Source: Diaminobutyricibacter sp. McL0608
GTDB lineage: Bacteria; Actinomycetota; Actinomycetes; Actinomycetales; Microbacteriaceae
Length of the DNA: 64,000 nucleotides
Direction: 5' to 3'
Assembly (NCBI RefSeq): GCF_039613825.1
Contig: NZ_CP154826.1
Span: 2,356,001-2,420,000 of the forward strand
This document shows positions 33,886 through 43,851 of this stretch, one piece after another (position 1 is the first letter of the stretch; every line of letters starts with the position of its first letter). Position numbers and translations under genes: made by a program. The notes under the pieces are model-generated. The model made no database searches. It was not told the DNA's origin and saw only the letters and a list, made by a program, of their open reading frames with translations.

Positions 33886-35550
33886 TCAGTACAGTCCCGC
33901 ATCGCCCTCCGCGGTGAGCCGGAGCCACCGGTAGCCGTAGCCGTCGAGCGCCACCACGGCTCGGCCGTGCTCGACCGGGAACTCCTCGGCGGAGAACAGA
34001 TCCCGGAGGCACATCCCCTCACCGCCGATCTTCAGCCGCAGCTCGCGCGGCTCCGGCGCGAAATTGTGCAGGGCCACCACCACGCGATCCCCCGACGTCA
34101 GACTGTGAGCGAGCACGGCCGCATCCGGCTGGTCGAGCACCTCGAAAGCGCCCCAGCCGAGTTCGCGCACGTTGCGGTAGTGCCGGATGAGCGTGCGCAT
34201 GAATTGCAGGAGCGAGTCGGGGTCGCGCTCCTGCTGGGCGACATTCACATGATCCGGTCCGAACCCGCCTCCGGTGACCGGGACTCTCAGGCGAGACGGA
34301 CGCGCCGTCGAGAAGCCGCCGTTGCGGGCGGCGCTCCACTGCATCGGGGTGCGCACCGACATCCGGCCGCCGACCTCGAGGTTCTCTCCCATCCCGATCT
34401 CCTCGCCGTATAAGAGCACGGGAGTTCCCGGAAGGGAGAAGAGCAAGCTGTAGACCATGCGGATGCGCCTTGGATCGCCGTCGAGCATCGGCGGAAGCCG
34501 GCGGACCAATCCTCGGCCATAGACCTGCATCCGCTCGTCCGGGCCGAAGGCGGCGAAGACCTCGTCGCGCTCCTCCGCGCTCAGCTTGTCGAGGGTGAGC
34601 TCGTCATGGTTGCGAACGAAGTTCGCCCACTGGATGTCGGGCGAGCCTGTGGGACGCGAGAGCAGGGCCGTCGCCAGGGGGCGCGCATCCCCCCTCGCGA
34701 GCGAGAGGTACAGGTTCTGCATGCTGATGAAGTCGAACTGCATGGTCAGCTCGTCTCCTTCGGCACCACCGAAGAAGTCGTTCTGCTCGTCACGCGACAG
34801 ATTGACCTCGCCGAGCAGGATGCCCTCACCTGCCCTCCGGTTCAGGAACGCACGAAGCGAGCGCAGGTAGGCGTGCGGGTCGGGCAGGCGCCGCGCCCCG
34901 TCGATGACACCGTCGGTCTGCAACAGGAACGGCACGGCGTCCACACGGAAGCCCGAGACTCCGAGCTGCAGCCAGAACCCCATGACCTTGGCGATCTCGT
35001 CGCGCACCCGCTCGTCGGCGATATTGAGGTCGGGCTGCTGACGATAGAAGACGTGCTGGTAGTACTGCCCCGCCTTCTCGTCGTACTGCCAATCGCTGGT
35101 CTCCTGGTCGGGAAACACAGGCGCCTGCTGCTTCTTCGGCGGCTCGTCGCGCCACACGTAGAAGTCGCGGAACGGCGAATCCGGTCGGGACCGCGCAGCC
35201 TTGAACCACGGGTGCTGGTCGGACGTGTGGTTGACGACGAGGTCCACGATGACGCGCATCCCCCGGTCGCGGGCGATCTGAATCACCTCGACGAAGTCGC
35301 CGAAATGCCCGAGGCGGTGGTCGACACCGTAGAAATCGGTGATGTCGTATCCGTCGTCGCGGTCCGGCGACGGATAGAACGGCATCAGCCAGAGGCACAT
35401 GACCCCCAGCTCCGACAGGTAGTCGAGTCGGGTGGCCAGGCCGCCCAGATCCCCGATGCCGTCGCCGTTCCCGTCGAGATACGTCTCGACGTCAAGGCAG
35501 TAGATCACGGCGCTCTTCCACCACAGGTCGCTGGTGTCGCTGACTTTCAT
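33886..35550 (-). CDS. treS: Trehalose synthase-like GH13 alpha-amylase
   Basis: A 554-residue cytoplasmic GH13 enzyme. The four conserved regions are visible: DLVVNHTSDQHPWF, FRVDAVPFL (nucleophile Asp), ILLGEVNLSRDE (acid/base Glu) and FVRNHDELTLDKL (transition-state Asp). The stretch around SLPGTPVLLYGEEIGMGEN and SVRTPMQWS is close to maltose-to-trehalose isomerases (TreS). It would interconvert maltose and trehalose. The start is the ATG at 35550 with a GGAG site; the longer frame to 35949 covers repeat-rich intergenic DNA. No maltokinase gene is adjacent. A related glucan hydrolase might act instead, but TreS fits best. Confidence 0.82.
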   Translation of the reverse strand: MKVSDTSDLWWKSAVIYCLDVETYLDGNGDGIGDLGGLATRLDYLSELGVMCLWLMPFYPSPDRDDGYDITDFYGVDHRLGHFGDFVEVIQIARDRGMRVIVDLVVNHTSDQHPWFKAARSRPDSPFRDFYVWRDEPPKKQQAPVFPDQETSDWQYDEKAGQYYQHVFYRQQPDLNIADERVRDEIAKVMGFWLQLGVSGFRVDAVPFLLQTDGVIDGARRLPDPHAYLRSLRAFLNRRAGEGILLGEVNLSRDEQNDFFGGAEGDELTMQFDFISMQNLYLSLARGDARPLATALLSRPTGSPDIQWANFVRNHDELTLDKLSAEERDEVFAAFGPDERMQVYGRGLVRRLPPMLDGDPRRIRMVYSLLFSLPGTPVLLYGEEIGMGENLEVGGRMSVRTPMQWSAARNGGFSTARPSRLRVPVTGGGFGPDHVNVAQQERDPDSLLQFMRTLIRHYRNVRELGWGAFEVLDQPDAAVLAHSLTSGDRVVVALHNFAPEPRELRLKIGGEGMCLRDLFSAEEFPVEHGRAVVALDGYGYRWLRLTAEGDAGLY

Positions 35551-35595
35551 TCGAGCTCCATGCCGCACACCGTACGCCCCGTACTCACGCTCAGC

Positions 35596-35661
35596 CGCAT
35601 CCGTTCGCCAAGGAACGACCTTCCCGCGTTCTCGAGCGTCGATCTTTGGCGAACGGATGCG
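35596..35661. repeat. Perfect 16-base inverted repeat upstream of treS
   Basis: CGCATCCGTTCGCCAA (35596-35611) and its exact reverse complement (35646-35661) flank a 34-base spacer. It lies 46 bases upstream of the treS start in the treS/cydA intergenic region (35551-35999), where no gene is supported. Confidence 0.8.
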
Positions 35662-35790
35662 ACTCAGCGGTGAGGGTGGGCGTCTGCCAGACCCCGACCC
35701 AGCCCGGGGCCGGTTGGGGACAACGCCGTGGCGCGCACGTCGTGGGGCACCGCCATCACTCGTTCCCGCCCCCTCGGTCACCCATCGAAT

Positions 35791-35837
35791 TGAGGCAAAA
35801 CGCGCTCTCGCCCCGCCTGTTGCGTTGTTTTGCCTCA
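35791..35837. repeat. Perfect 11-base inverted repeat upstream of cydA
   Basis: TGAGGCAAAAC (35791-35801) and GTTTTGCCTCA (35827-35837) are exact complements with a 25-base spacer. It lies 163 bases before the cydA start, in the same intergenic region as the repeat at 35596. Confidence 0.75.
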
Positions 35838-35999
35838 GGTCGACGATTGCAGCGCGAAAGCGTTGCGCGTCCGGTGGGGAGGGGAGCAGACTGAGTTTCG
35901 CGACCGCCGGTTCCGACCGCTCGGAAGACTCGAACCGGGGTGTGAACACGCTTGGCGGGCTTGAATGCCCGGCTGGACGGACCGGAGGGGGCCGTTGTC

Positions 36000-37391
36000 G
36001 TGGACTTGGTGGATCTGGCTCGACTGCAGTTCGCGTCGACGAGTATCTACCATTTCTTCTTCGTACCGGTCACGATCGGGCTCGCGTTCCTTGTCGCCCT
36101 GCTGCAGACCGCGTGGTTCCGCTCGCACGATCCACGGCACAAGCGCCTGACGAAGTTCTTCGGCACACTCCTGCTGATCAACGTAGCAATCGGGGTCGTG
36201 ACCGGCCTCGTGCAGGAGTTCCAGTTCGGTATGAATTGGTCGAAATACTCGGTGTTCGTCGGTGACGTGTTCGGCGCCCCGCTGGCGATGGAGGGGCTGG
36301 CCGCCTTCTTCCTGGAGTCGACCTTCCTCGGCTTGTGGGTCTTCGGCTGGAACGTGCTGCCCCGCGGCGTGCACCTGCTCTCGGTGTGGCTGGTCGCAGC
36401 CGGTGCGATGCTGTCGGCCGCGTTCATCATGGCCGCGAACTCGTGGATGCAGCATCCGGTCGGGTATGCGACCAGCTCGAGCACCGGGCGTCCGGTGCTC
36501 GATTCGATCGGCGACCTGTTCACCAACCCGGTATTCGTGTGGGGATACATTCACGTGATCATCGCCTCGCTGATCACCGGGGCGATGGTGATGCTGGCCA
36601 TCTCGGCGTGGCAGCTCAGGCGAGGGCCGATGCCGTTCAAGACATCCGCACTCCTGTCGCTTGCGGTGCTGGTGCCGCTATCCGCTGTCCAACTCGGCGT
36701 CGGCAGCTACCTCGGTGTCATCGAGACCACCTACCAGCCCATGAAGATCGCCGCCGCCGAAGCGCAATGGACGACGTGCCAGCCGTGCTCGTTCTCGCTC
36801 TTCCAGATCGGCGGCGGCAACAACGACGAGACGCCGACGAAGATCATCGCGGTTCCGCACCTGCTGTCGATCCTCGCGACCGGCACCTGGGACGGCAAAG
36901 TCGTCGGCCTCAACGAACTGCAACAGCAGTCGGTCGAGCAATATGGGCCTGGCAACTACGTGCCGAACGTGTTCATCCAGTACTGGGCGATGCGTGTGAT
37001 GGCCTACCTCGGATCCCTCGTGCTCATCTTCGCCCTGTGGGGCGGCTGGATTGCTCTGCGCCGAAAACTGCCGCCATCGCGGGCGTTCCTCTTCATTGCG
37101 ACCTGGGCTGTGCCCGTGCCGTTCATCATGAACACCGCCGGCTGGTTCCTCACCGAGAACGGGCGACAACCGTGGATCGTGCAGGGGCTGATGAAGACGG
37201 CCGACGGTGCGTCGACGAGTGTCTCCGCCACCGACCTCATCATCAGCCTGGTCGTGTTCTTCCTCGTCTACATTCTGCTCGCCGTACTCGATGTCGTGCT
37301 CATGCTTCGCTACGGCCGCCGCGACCTGGAGCCGATCGACGAGGACGTCGATCATGACGCCCGTTCCGATACCCAAGTACTGACGTACTGA
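36000..37391 (+). CDS. cydA: Cytochrome bd ubiquinol/menaquinol oxidase subunit I
   Basis: A 463-residue membrane subunit with the haem ligand His18 in STSIYHFFFVP, the EFQFGMNW segment holding the conserved glutamate, and the GRQPW quinol-site motif (LTENGRQPWIVQG). The oxidase reduces O2 to water with quinol electrons, with high oxygen affinity and cyanide tolerance. The GTG at 36000 places the N-terminus at MDLVDLARLQF, as in homologues, and has GGAGGGGG eight bases upstream; a longer in-frame start at 35952 is rejected. It is followed by cydB after 27 bases. No cydDC genes, usually needed for assembly, are in the window. Confidence 0.94.
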   Translation: MDLVDLARLQFASTSIYHFFFVPVTIGLAFLVALLQTAWFRSHDPRHKRLTKFFGTLLLINVAIGVVTGLVQEFQFGMNWSKYSVFVGDVFGAPLAMEGLAAFFLESTFLGLWVFGWNVLPRGVHLLSVWLVAAGAMLSAAFIMAANSWMQHPVGYATSSSTGRPVLDSIGDLFTNPVFVWGYIHVIIASLITGAMVMLAISAWQLRRGPMPFKTSALLSLAVLVPLSAVQLGVGSYLGVIETTYQPMKIAAAEAQWTTCQPCSFSLFQIGGGNNDETPTKIIAVPHLLSILATGTWDGKVVGLNELQQQSVEQYGPGNYVPNVFIQYWAMRVMAYLGSLVLIFALWGGWIALRRKLPPSRAFLFIATWAVPVPFIMNTAGWFLTENGRQPWIVQGLMKTADGASTSVSATDLIISLVVFFLVYILLAVLDVVLMLRYGRRDLEPIDEDVDHDARSDTQVLTY

Positions 37392-37418
37392 CCGACCCGA
37401 GACGATGAGGAGGAACCC

Positions 37419-38456
37419 GTGAATCTCGCCGACCTGTGGTTCGTCATCATCGCCGTCTTCTGGACTGGGTTCTTCGTGCTCGAAGGCTTCGACTTCGGCG
37501 TCGGCGCCATCCATTCGGTCGTCGGCCGCTCCGAGACCGAGCGTCGTGTCGCCATCAACACCGTCGGCCCGTTCTGGGACGGCAACGAAGTCTGGCTGGT
37601 CGTGGGAGCCGCGGCCATCTTCGCGGCCTTCCCGGCCTGGTATGCGACCTGGATCTCGGCGTCGTACCTGGCGATCGTGCTCCTCCTGGTCGCGCTGATC
37701 GTGCGCGGGATCTCCTTCGAATGGCGCGGTCGCGGGCGCGGTGATGGATGGCGCTGGGGCTGGAGCCTCTGCCTCACGCTCGGCAGCATCGTCGCACCCA
37801 CCATCCTGGGCATCGCCCTCGGCGACCTGCTCGCCGGCCTGCCGATCGACAGCGACGGCGACTTCACCGGCAGCTTCTGGAGTCTCTTCACCGGTTTCGG
37901 CGTCTTGACCGGCCTCACCGTTCTCGCGCTCTGCCTGCTGCAGGGTTCAACGTTCCTCGCACTGCGGACGACGGATGCGGTCCGCGGCCGGGCGCGCGCC
38001 TTCGGTCACGTGATCGGTTTCGTCGACGTGGCCATGGTCGTGCTGTTCGGGGTGTGGATGGCGCTGGTCGCGCATCCGGGACCGGGCACCTACGTGCTGC
38101 TCGCGGTAGCGCTGCTCGCGGTGGTCGGTTCGCTCGTCGGGCAGTTCCGCGCGCGCGACGGCCTCGCGTTCACGGCCAGTTCGATCGCCATCGGCCTGGC
38201 CGTCGCATCCCTGTTCGTCAGCCTCTACCCGCAGGTGCTCGTGTCGAGCACGAACGCGTCGTACAGCCTGACCGTCGCCGGCAGCGCATCCGGAGACTAC
38301 GCACTGACCGTGATGACGATCGTCGCGGCGGTGTGCTTCCCGATCGTGCTCGTCTACCAGGGATATACATACGTGGTGTTCCGGCGCCGCGTGGTCGGCC
38401 CTTCGCAACCGACCGAACCGTCAGCCACCGAGTCCGTGGCGCCCGCCGCGGAATGA
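37419..38456 (+). CDS. cydB: Cytochrome bd oxidase subunit II
   Basis: A 345-residue membrane protein with about eight helices and the family features [16 protein letters not shown] near the N-terminus, [15 protein letters not shown], and [14 protein letters not shown]. CydB pairs with CydA and stabilises the haem sites. GTG start with GAGGAGG six bases upstream. It is in an operon with cydA, with zwf 37 bases downstream. Confidence 0.95.
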   Translation: MNLADLWFVIIAVFWTGFFVLEGFDFGVGAIHSVVGRSETERRVAINTVGPFWDGNEVWLVVGAAAIFAAFPAWYATWISASYLAIVLLLVALIVRGISFEWRGRGRGDGWRWGWSLCLTLGSIVAPTILGIALGDLLAGLPIDSDGDFTGSFWSLFTGFGVLTGLTVLALCLLQGSTFLALRTTDAVRGRARAFGHVIGFVDVAMVVLFGVWMALVAHPGPGTYVLLAVALLAVVGSLVGQFRARDGLAFTASSIAIGLAVASLFVSLYPQVLVSSTNASYSLTVAGSASGDYALTVMTIVAAVCFPIVLVYQGYTYVVFRRRVVGPSQPTEPSATESVAPAAE

Positions 38457-38493
38457 CCCGACGATCACCAACAATTCACGTACGGAGACAGCG

Positions 38494-39963
38494 ATGAACA
38501 GCTCAACCTCACCGACCACGACCCCGGCCGCAACTCCCCCCGCCGGCCAGTTTTCGGCGGTCGCCGACGTTCTGGTCGTCTTCGGGATAACGGGCGACCT
38601 CGCGAGGGTGATGACGTTCCGCTCGCTGTATCGTCTGGAACGCCGAGGGTTGCTCGACTGTCCGATCGTAGGCGTGGCCGTCGACGACTGGACTCTGGAG
38701 CAACTGGTGAAGCGCGCGCGGGACTCGATCGTCGCCACGGGTGAAGTGCTGGATGAGGACGTCTTCACACGGTTCGCCGGGCGGCTGGCTTACGTGCAGG
38801 GCGACTTCGGCGATGACGCGACCTACGAGCGCGTCGGCGACGCGATCACGGGCTCGAAGCATCCGGTGTTCTACCTCGAGATCCCGCCCTTCCTGTTCGC
38901 CAGGGTCGCACAGGGACTCGCGGAGGCCGGTCTCACGGCCGCCGGCCGGGTCGTGGTGGAGAAGCCGTTCGGTCACGATCTCGAATCGGCTAAGGCGCTG
39001 GCAGTGGAACTGCACAAGTACCTGGACGAAGCGCAGCTGTACCGGATCGACCACTACCTCGGCAAGATGGGCTACGAGGAGATCCTCTACCTCCGCTTCG
39101 CGAACACGATCCTCGAACCGCTGTGGAATCGCAGCTACGTGGAGTGCGTCGAGATCACCATGGCCGAGGACTTCGGGGTGGATGACCGCGGACACTTCTA
39201 CGACCCTGTCGGTGCACTGAGAGACGTTGTGGTCAACCACATCATGCAAGTGGTGGCCGCAGCCGGGATGGAGCCGCCATCCGGACAGGGACGCGAGGCA
39301 CTGCGTGACGCTGCCGTGACCCTCCTGCGCGCCGTCAAGGCCGCCGATCCCGCAAACTACGTGCGAGGCCAGTACGAGGGTTATCAGAAGATCGATGGAG
39401 TCGCCGAAGGTTCGACGACGGAGACCTACGCAGCCCTGCGGCTCGAGATCGACAATTGGCGGTGGCAGGGCGTCCCGTTCTACATCCGAACCGGCAAGAG
39501 GCTGCCCGTCACGCAGACAGAACTGCGCGTCGTCTTCCGGGAGCCGCCACCCGTTCACATCGGGCTCAGTGCCGGCAACGACCGAGGGCCCGTGCGTGAC
39601 GAGTTCGTCGTCAAGCTGGATCCTTCCACTGGTGCCCGCCTGATCGTCGACGCTCATCGAGCGGACGCACCCGGCCCCGAGGCGATCACCCTGGACGCTG
39701 AGTTCGCCGATGAGGGCGGGGAGGGCGCTACGCCGTACGAGGTGCTGCTGCGCGCTGCGATCGTCGGCGATTCCGGCCGCTTCACGCGACAGGACCTGGT
39801 CGAGGAGAACTGGCGCATCATGCAGCCGCTGATCGACAACCCGCCGACCGTGCATCCGTATGCTCCGGGCACCTGGGGTCCCGCGATCGCGTCGACCCTC
39901 GTCGCCGATCATGGCGGTTGGCAGGGCCCCTGGATCGTCGAGTCGAACGGGGGCGCGAAATGA
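38494..39963 (+). CDS. zwf: Glucose-6-phosphate 1-dehydrogenase
   Basis: A 489-residue enzyme. The NADP-binding region is [13 protein letters not shown], the conserved [13 protein letters not shown] follows, and the active site is RIDHYLGK with the substrate histidine. It oxidises glucose-6-phosphate to 6-phosphogluconolactone, feeding the pentose phosphate pathway and supplying NADPH. Unusually it is not next to tkt, tal or opcA, as in many actinobacteria, but between cydB and a GH15 enzyme, whose start overlaps the zwf stop by 4 bases. It may therefore be a second, specialised isoform. Confidence 0.93.
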   Translation: MNSSTSPTTTPAATPPAGQFSAVADVLVVFGITGDLARVMTFRSLYRLERRGLLDCPIVGVAVDDWTLEQLVKRARDSIVATGEVLDEDVFTRFAGRLAYVQGDFGDDATYERVGDAITGSKHPVFYLEIPPFLFARVAQGLAEAGLTAAGRVVVEKPFGHDLESAKALAVELHKYLDEAQLYRIDHYLGKMGYEEILYLRFANTILEPLWNRSYVECVEITMAEDFGVDDRGHFYDPVGALRDVVVNHIMQVVAAAGMEPPSGQGREALRDAAVTLLRAVKAADPANYVRGQYEGYQKIDGVAEGSTTETYAALRLEIDNWRWQGVPFYIRTGKRLPVTQTELRVVFREPPPVHIGLSAGNDRGPVRDEFVVKLDPSTGARLIVDAHRADAPGPEAITLDAEFADEGGEGATPYEVLLRAAIVGDSGRFTRQDLVEENWRIMQPLIDNPPTVHPYAPGTWGPAIASTLVADHGGWQGPWIVESNGGAK

Positions 39964-41819
39964 GCCTCTCGTCGCCGTTCCCGCCCATCGCCGACTACGC
40001 CTTCCTCTCGAACTGCCATACCGGGGCGCTCGTCGCTCCCGACGGTTCGGTCGACTGGCTGTGCATTCCCGCGTTCGATTCGCCCAGCACCTTCGGGAAC
40101 CTCCTCGACCGGGGGGCCGGCTCGTTCCGGTTCGGTCCGTTCGGCATCAACGTGCCGACGCACCGGTCCTACGTTCCGGGCACCAATGTCCTGACGACGA
40201 CCTGGCACACTCCCGGTGGCTGGCTGGTGGTGCATGACGCGCTCACGATGGGACCTCGAACGGGACCCGACCTCGTCACCCCGCACACCAGGCCACCCGC
40301 GGACGACGACGCAGAGCACGTCCTGCTGCGCCTGGTCGAGTGCCTCGAGGGCTCGGTCGAGGTGGAAATGATGTGCGAGCCCGCTTTCGACTATGGGCGC
40401 GAGCCCGCCGAATGGTCGCTCGTCGACCAGGACGGGCATGCCGCCGACGCCACCGGCGCCGGGCAGAAGTTTCGGCTGAGCACCGACATGTCGATCGGCC
40501 TGGAGGGCGGCTCGGCCCGAGCCCGGCACACGCTTTCGGCCGGCGAGAAGGCCTACTGCGCACTGTCCTGGGCGCAAGACTTCGCTTCCGCGACGGATGT
40601 CGAGGATGCTGCCGAACGGATCGGTCGCACAGTCACGTTCTGGCGGCGCTGGCTGGCGCGGGCGCGCATCCCCGATCACCCGCTGCGCCACCCTCTGGAG
40701 CGGTCGGCTCTGACGATCAAGGGCCTCACCTATATGCCGACCGGCGCGACGGTCGCCGCTCTCACCACCTCGCTTCCCGAGACGCCGGGCGGCGAGCGCA
40801 ACTGGGATTACCGCTACACCTGGATGCGTGACTCCACGTTCACCCTGCAGGCCCTCCATTTTCTGAACCTGGACTGGGAGGCCGACGAATTCATGCAGTT
40901 CGTGGCCGACCTTGAACCGAACCAGGACGGCGGCCTGCAGATCATGTACGGGATCGACGGCAGGCGCGACCTGACCGAGTCGACGCGCGATGAGCTCTCC
41001 GGTTACGAGGGCGCCCGGCCGGTCCGGATCGGCAACGGAGCGTTCGACCAGCGTCAGAACGATGTCTACGGCGCGGTCCTCGACTCCCTCCTGTTGCACA
41101 CACGTCGCAACCAGCACCTGCCCAGGCGCCTCTGGCCGCTGGTGGAGGCGCAGGCCAAGGCGGCGCTGGCGTCGTGGCGCGAACCCGACCAGGGCATCTG
41201 GGAGGCCCGCGGGGCACCGCAGCACTACGTCTCGTCGAAGCTGATGGGCTGGGTGGCATTGGATCGCGCAGCGAAGATCGCCGCGATCCGCGAGGATCTC
41301 GAACTCGAGAAGACCTGGACCGAGGCCGCGGAGGAGATCCGCGCCGACATCCTCGCCCACGGCGTGAGCGACCGCGGCGTGCTGCGCCAGCACTACGACA
41401 CCGACGCGCTGGATGCTTCGACCCTGCTCGCGGCCATCTTCGGTTTCCTGCCCGGCACGGATGAACGGCTGAAGAACACGGTCGACGCGATCTCGAAGGA
41501 ACTGACCGAGCACGGTTTCGTGCTGCGGTATGTCACCGGGGAGACCGACGATGGGCTCACCGGCAAGGAAGGCACGTTCCTGATCTGTTCGTTCTGGCTG
41601 GTCTCGGCGCTCTCCGTCGTCGGTGAGCGGCAGCAGGCCACCGACCTGCTGGAGCGCCTGCTTCGCGTCGCTTCACCGCTCGGCCTGTATGCGGAGGAGT
41701 TCGAGGTCGATCGAGCCCGGCACCTGGGGAACTTCCCGCAGGCGTTCTCGCATCTGGCACTCATCGAGGCTGCGGCCCGGATCATCCTCGCCGACCGACT
41801 CGAGGAGCTGTCGCTGTAA
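39960..41819 (+). CDS. Glycoside hydrolase family 15 (trehalase/glucoamylase-like)
   Basis: A 619-residue cytoplasmic enzyme with an N-terminal beta-sandwich beginning [20 protein letters not shown] and the family (alpha/alpha)6 barrel containing [20 protein letters not shown] and [20 protein letters not shown]. Bacterial proteins of this length and pattern include mycobacterial-type trehalases as well as glucoamylases. Because trehalose synthase lies in the same region, breakdown of trehalose or maltose to glucose for the adjacent zwf is plausible (inference). The start overlaps the zwf stop (ATGA), so the two are coupled. Confidence 0.88.
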   Translation: MSLSSPFPPIADYAFLSNCHTGALVAPDGSVDWLCIPAFDSPSTFGNLLDRGAGSFRFGPFGINVPTHRSYVPGTNVLTTTWHTPGGWLVVHDALTMGPRTGPDLVTPHTRPPADDDAEHVLLRLVECLEGSVEVEMMCEPAFDYGREPAEWSLVDQDGHAADATGAGQKFRLSTDMSIGLEGGSARARHTLSAGEKAYCALSWAQDFASATDVEDAAERIGRTVTFWRRWLARARIPDHPLRHPLERSALTIKGLTYMPTGATVAALTTSLPETPGGERNWDYRYTWMRDSTFTLQALHFLNLDWEADEFMQFVADLEPNQDGGLQIMYGIDGRRDLTESTRDELSGYEGARPVRIGNGAFDQRQNDVYGAVLDSLLLHTRRNQHLPRRLWPLVEAQAKAALASWREPDQGIWEARGAPQHYVSSKLMGWVALDRAAKIAAIREDLELEKTWTEAAEEIRADILAHGVSDRGVLRQHYDTDALDASTLLAAIFGFLPGTDERLKNTVDAISKELTEHGFVLRYVTGETDDGLTGKEGTFLICSFWLVSALSVVGERQQATDLLERLLRVASPLGLYAEEFEVDRARHLGNFPQAFSHLALIEAAARIILADRLEELSL

Positions 41820-41868
41820 GCCGCACATCCACGCTCGCCCGGCTTGCCTGACGAAGCTGACCGCGTGG

Positions 41869-42867
41869 CTAGGCGCCCACCTTCACACGGGGATCGAGCA
41901 CGCCGTACACGAGGTCGACGACGAAGTTCGCGAAGACGATGAGGAAGGCGGCGAACAGGGTGAAGCCCACCACGACCGGCAGGTCGAGGCTGCTCACCGC
42001 ATCCAGCAGCAGCGCACCGAGACCCTGCATCGAGAACACCTTCTCGGTGATGATCGCGCCGCCGAGGAGCGCACCCAGATCGAGGCCGAAGATGGTGACG
42101 ACCGGGATGAGGGCGTTTCGCAACCCGTGCCGCACGACGACGGTCGACTCGCTGAGGCCCTTCGCACGACCGGTGCGGATGTAGTCCTCCCCCATGGTCT
42201 CGATCATCTGGCCGCGGGTGAGCCGGGCGTAGATCGCCCCGTTGATGAAGGCGAGCGTGATCCACGGCAGGATCAGGTGCGTGAACCACCCGACGGGGTC
42301 GTCGGTGAAGGGCACGTAGCCGCCGGTCGGCAACCAGCCCAGGGTGAAACCGAAGAGCAGGATCGCCAGCAGCCCGACCAAGTAGCTCGGCGCGGACACG
42401 CCCGCGATCGCCAACGTCATCACACCCCGGTCGACTGCTGTTCCGCGCTTGAGCGCCGAGACGACACCGCCGCTGACTCCGAACAGCAGCCAGACGATCG
42501 CGGCGCCGACCGCGATCGAGGCGGTGACCGGGAAGCGGGAGATGATCAGGTTGGTGACGGTGTCGTTGAGGCGGAACGAGTACCCGAAGCAGGGGCTGGC
42601 GCACTCTATGGCGTCCTGGCCGGTGCCGAAGGTGCGGCCCATGACGATACCGCGCAGGAATTCCCAGAACTGCTGGTACCAGGGCAGGTCGAAGCCCATG
42701 AAGGCTTTCGCGCGGGCCAGGTTCTCGGGCGTACAGGGCTTGCCGCAGCTGAGCTGCGCAGGGTTGGTGGGCAGCAGGTAGAAGACTGCGAACGTGATCG
42801 CGGCGATGACCAGCAGCACGAGGAGCATGCCGAGCAGCCGGTAGGAGACGAAACGGAACATCCTCAT
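41869..42867 (-). CDS. Peptide/nickel-type ABC transporter permease (DppB-like)
   Basis: A 332-residue permease with six helices. The N-terminal RFVSYRLLGMLLVLLVIAAI and the EAA-type loop RTGRAKGLSESTVVVRHGLR are characteristic of DppB/OppB. A large external loop (about 40-110) includes the cysteines of LSCGKPC and ECASPCFGY. Together with the DppC-like permease it forms the channel of the importer. It is the last gene of a four-gene minus-strand operon and overlaps the second permease by 4 bases. Confidence 0.93.
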   Translation of the reverse strand: MRMFRFVSYRLLGMLLVLLVIAAITFAVFYLLPTNPAQLSCGKPCTPENLARAKAFMGFDLPWYQQFWEFLRGIVMGRTFGTGQDAIECASPCFGYSFRLNDTVTNLIISRFPVTASIAVGAAIVWLLFGVSGGVVSALKRGTAVDRGVMTLAIAGVSAPSYLVGLLAILLFGFTLGWLPTGGYVPFTDDPVGWFTHLILPWITLAFINGAIYARLTRGQMIETMGEDYIRTGRAKGLSESTVVVRHGLRNALIPVVTIFGLDLGALLGGAIITEKVFSMQGLGALLLDAVSSLDLPVVVGFTLFAAFLIVFANFVVDLVYGVLDPRVKVGA

Positions 42868-43802
42868 TTGCGGACCGCCTGACGGGGGTCGAGTGCGTCG
42901 CGGAGCCCGTCACCGAGCAGGTTGAACGCGAGCGTGATCAGCAGGAGGGCGGCACCGGGAAACACCAGGTACATCGGGTCCGTCGCCACCCACGTCACCG
43001 CGTCGCCGATCGTCCGGCCCCAGGAGGGCGTGGGCGGCGGAACACCGACACCGAGGAACGACAGCGCGGCCTCGAGGCCGATCATGCTCGGGATGAGGAT
43101 GGTCGTGTACACGACGATGGTTCCCGTCACGTTGGGCAGCAACTGCTTGACGAGGATGTGCCACGAGCCGGCACCCATGGCGGTGGAGGCCGTGATGAAG
43201 TTGCGTTCACGCAGCGCGAGCACCTGACCGCGCACCACTCGCGCCACCGTCGGCCATCCGAACAGGATGACGATGACCAGCACGATCAGCACCGGCCGCG
43301 GAAAGCTCGCGGCGACGATCGCCGTGATGGAGATCATGAAGATCAGCGCGGGAATTCCGAGCACCACGTCGATGACGCGGCTGACGATACGGTCGAACCA
43401 GCCGCCGAAGTAGCCGGCCGTCAGCCCCACGAGCACGCCGATCGCCACCGACAGCACCGTTGCCGTGATGCCGACGCCGAGCGACGTCCGCGCTCCGTAG
43501 ACGACGATCGAGAAAAGGTCTCGCCCGGTCAGCGGTTCGACACCGAACCAGTGGGTGGAACTGATTCCGCCACCCCAGCCGATGGGTGCACCCGAATCGT
43601 CGAGCGTATTGAGGTGGTACGTGTAAGGGTTCTGCCCGCTGATGCCGGTCAGCCATGGCGCGAAGATCGCGGCGAGCACGAAGATCGCGATGGTGATCGC
43701 GCCTGCGGTCGCCCATTTGTCGGACCAGATATGCGCTGCGACGTGGCGGAACCCGGTCTTGCGACTGGATATCTGTTCCTGCTCGATTCCTGCGGTACTC
43801 AC
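42864..43802 (-). CDS. Peptide/nickel-type ABC transporter permease (DppC-like)
   Basis: A 312-residue permease with the OppC N-terminal region (HIWSDKWATAGAITIAIFVL) and the signature loop TASTAMGAGSWHILVKQLLP before PSMIGLEAALSFLGVGVPPP, a hallmark of DppC/OppC. It is the second channel subunit. It starts 49 bases after the ATPase gene stop and overlaps dppB by 4 bases. Confidence 0.93.
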   Translation of the reverse strand: MSTAGIEQEQISSRKTGFRHVAAHIWSDKWATAGAITIAIFVLAAIFAPWLTGISGQNPYTYHLNTLDDSGAPIGWGGGISSTHWFGVEPLTGRDLFSIVVYGARTSLGVGITATVLSVAIGVLVGLTAGYFGGWFDRIVSRVIDVVLGIPALIFMISITAIVAASFPRPVLIVLVIVILFGWPTVARVVRGQVLALRERNFITASTAMGAGSWHILVKQLLPNVTGTIVVYTTILIPSMIGLEAALSFLGVGVPPPTPSWGRTIGDAVTWVATDPMYLVFPGAALLLITLAFNLLGDGLRDALDPRQAVRK

Positions 43803-43851
43803 TGATGGTTCCTTGGGGCTGGATGGCGGTGGCTGGGTCTCTGGGCGCAGG

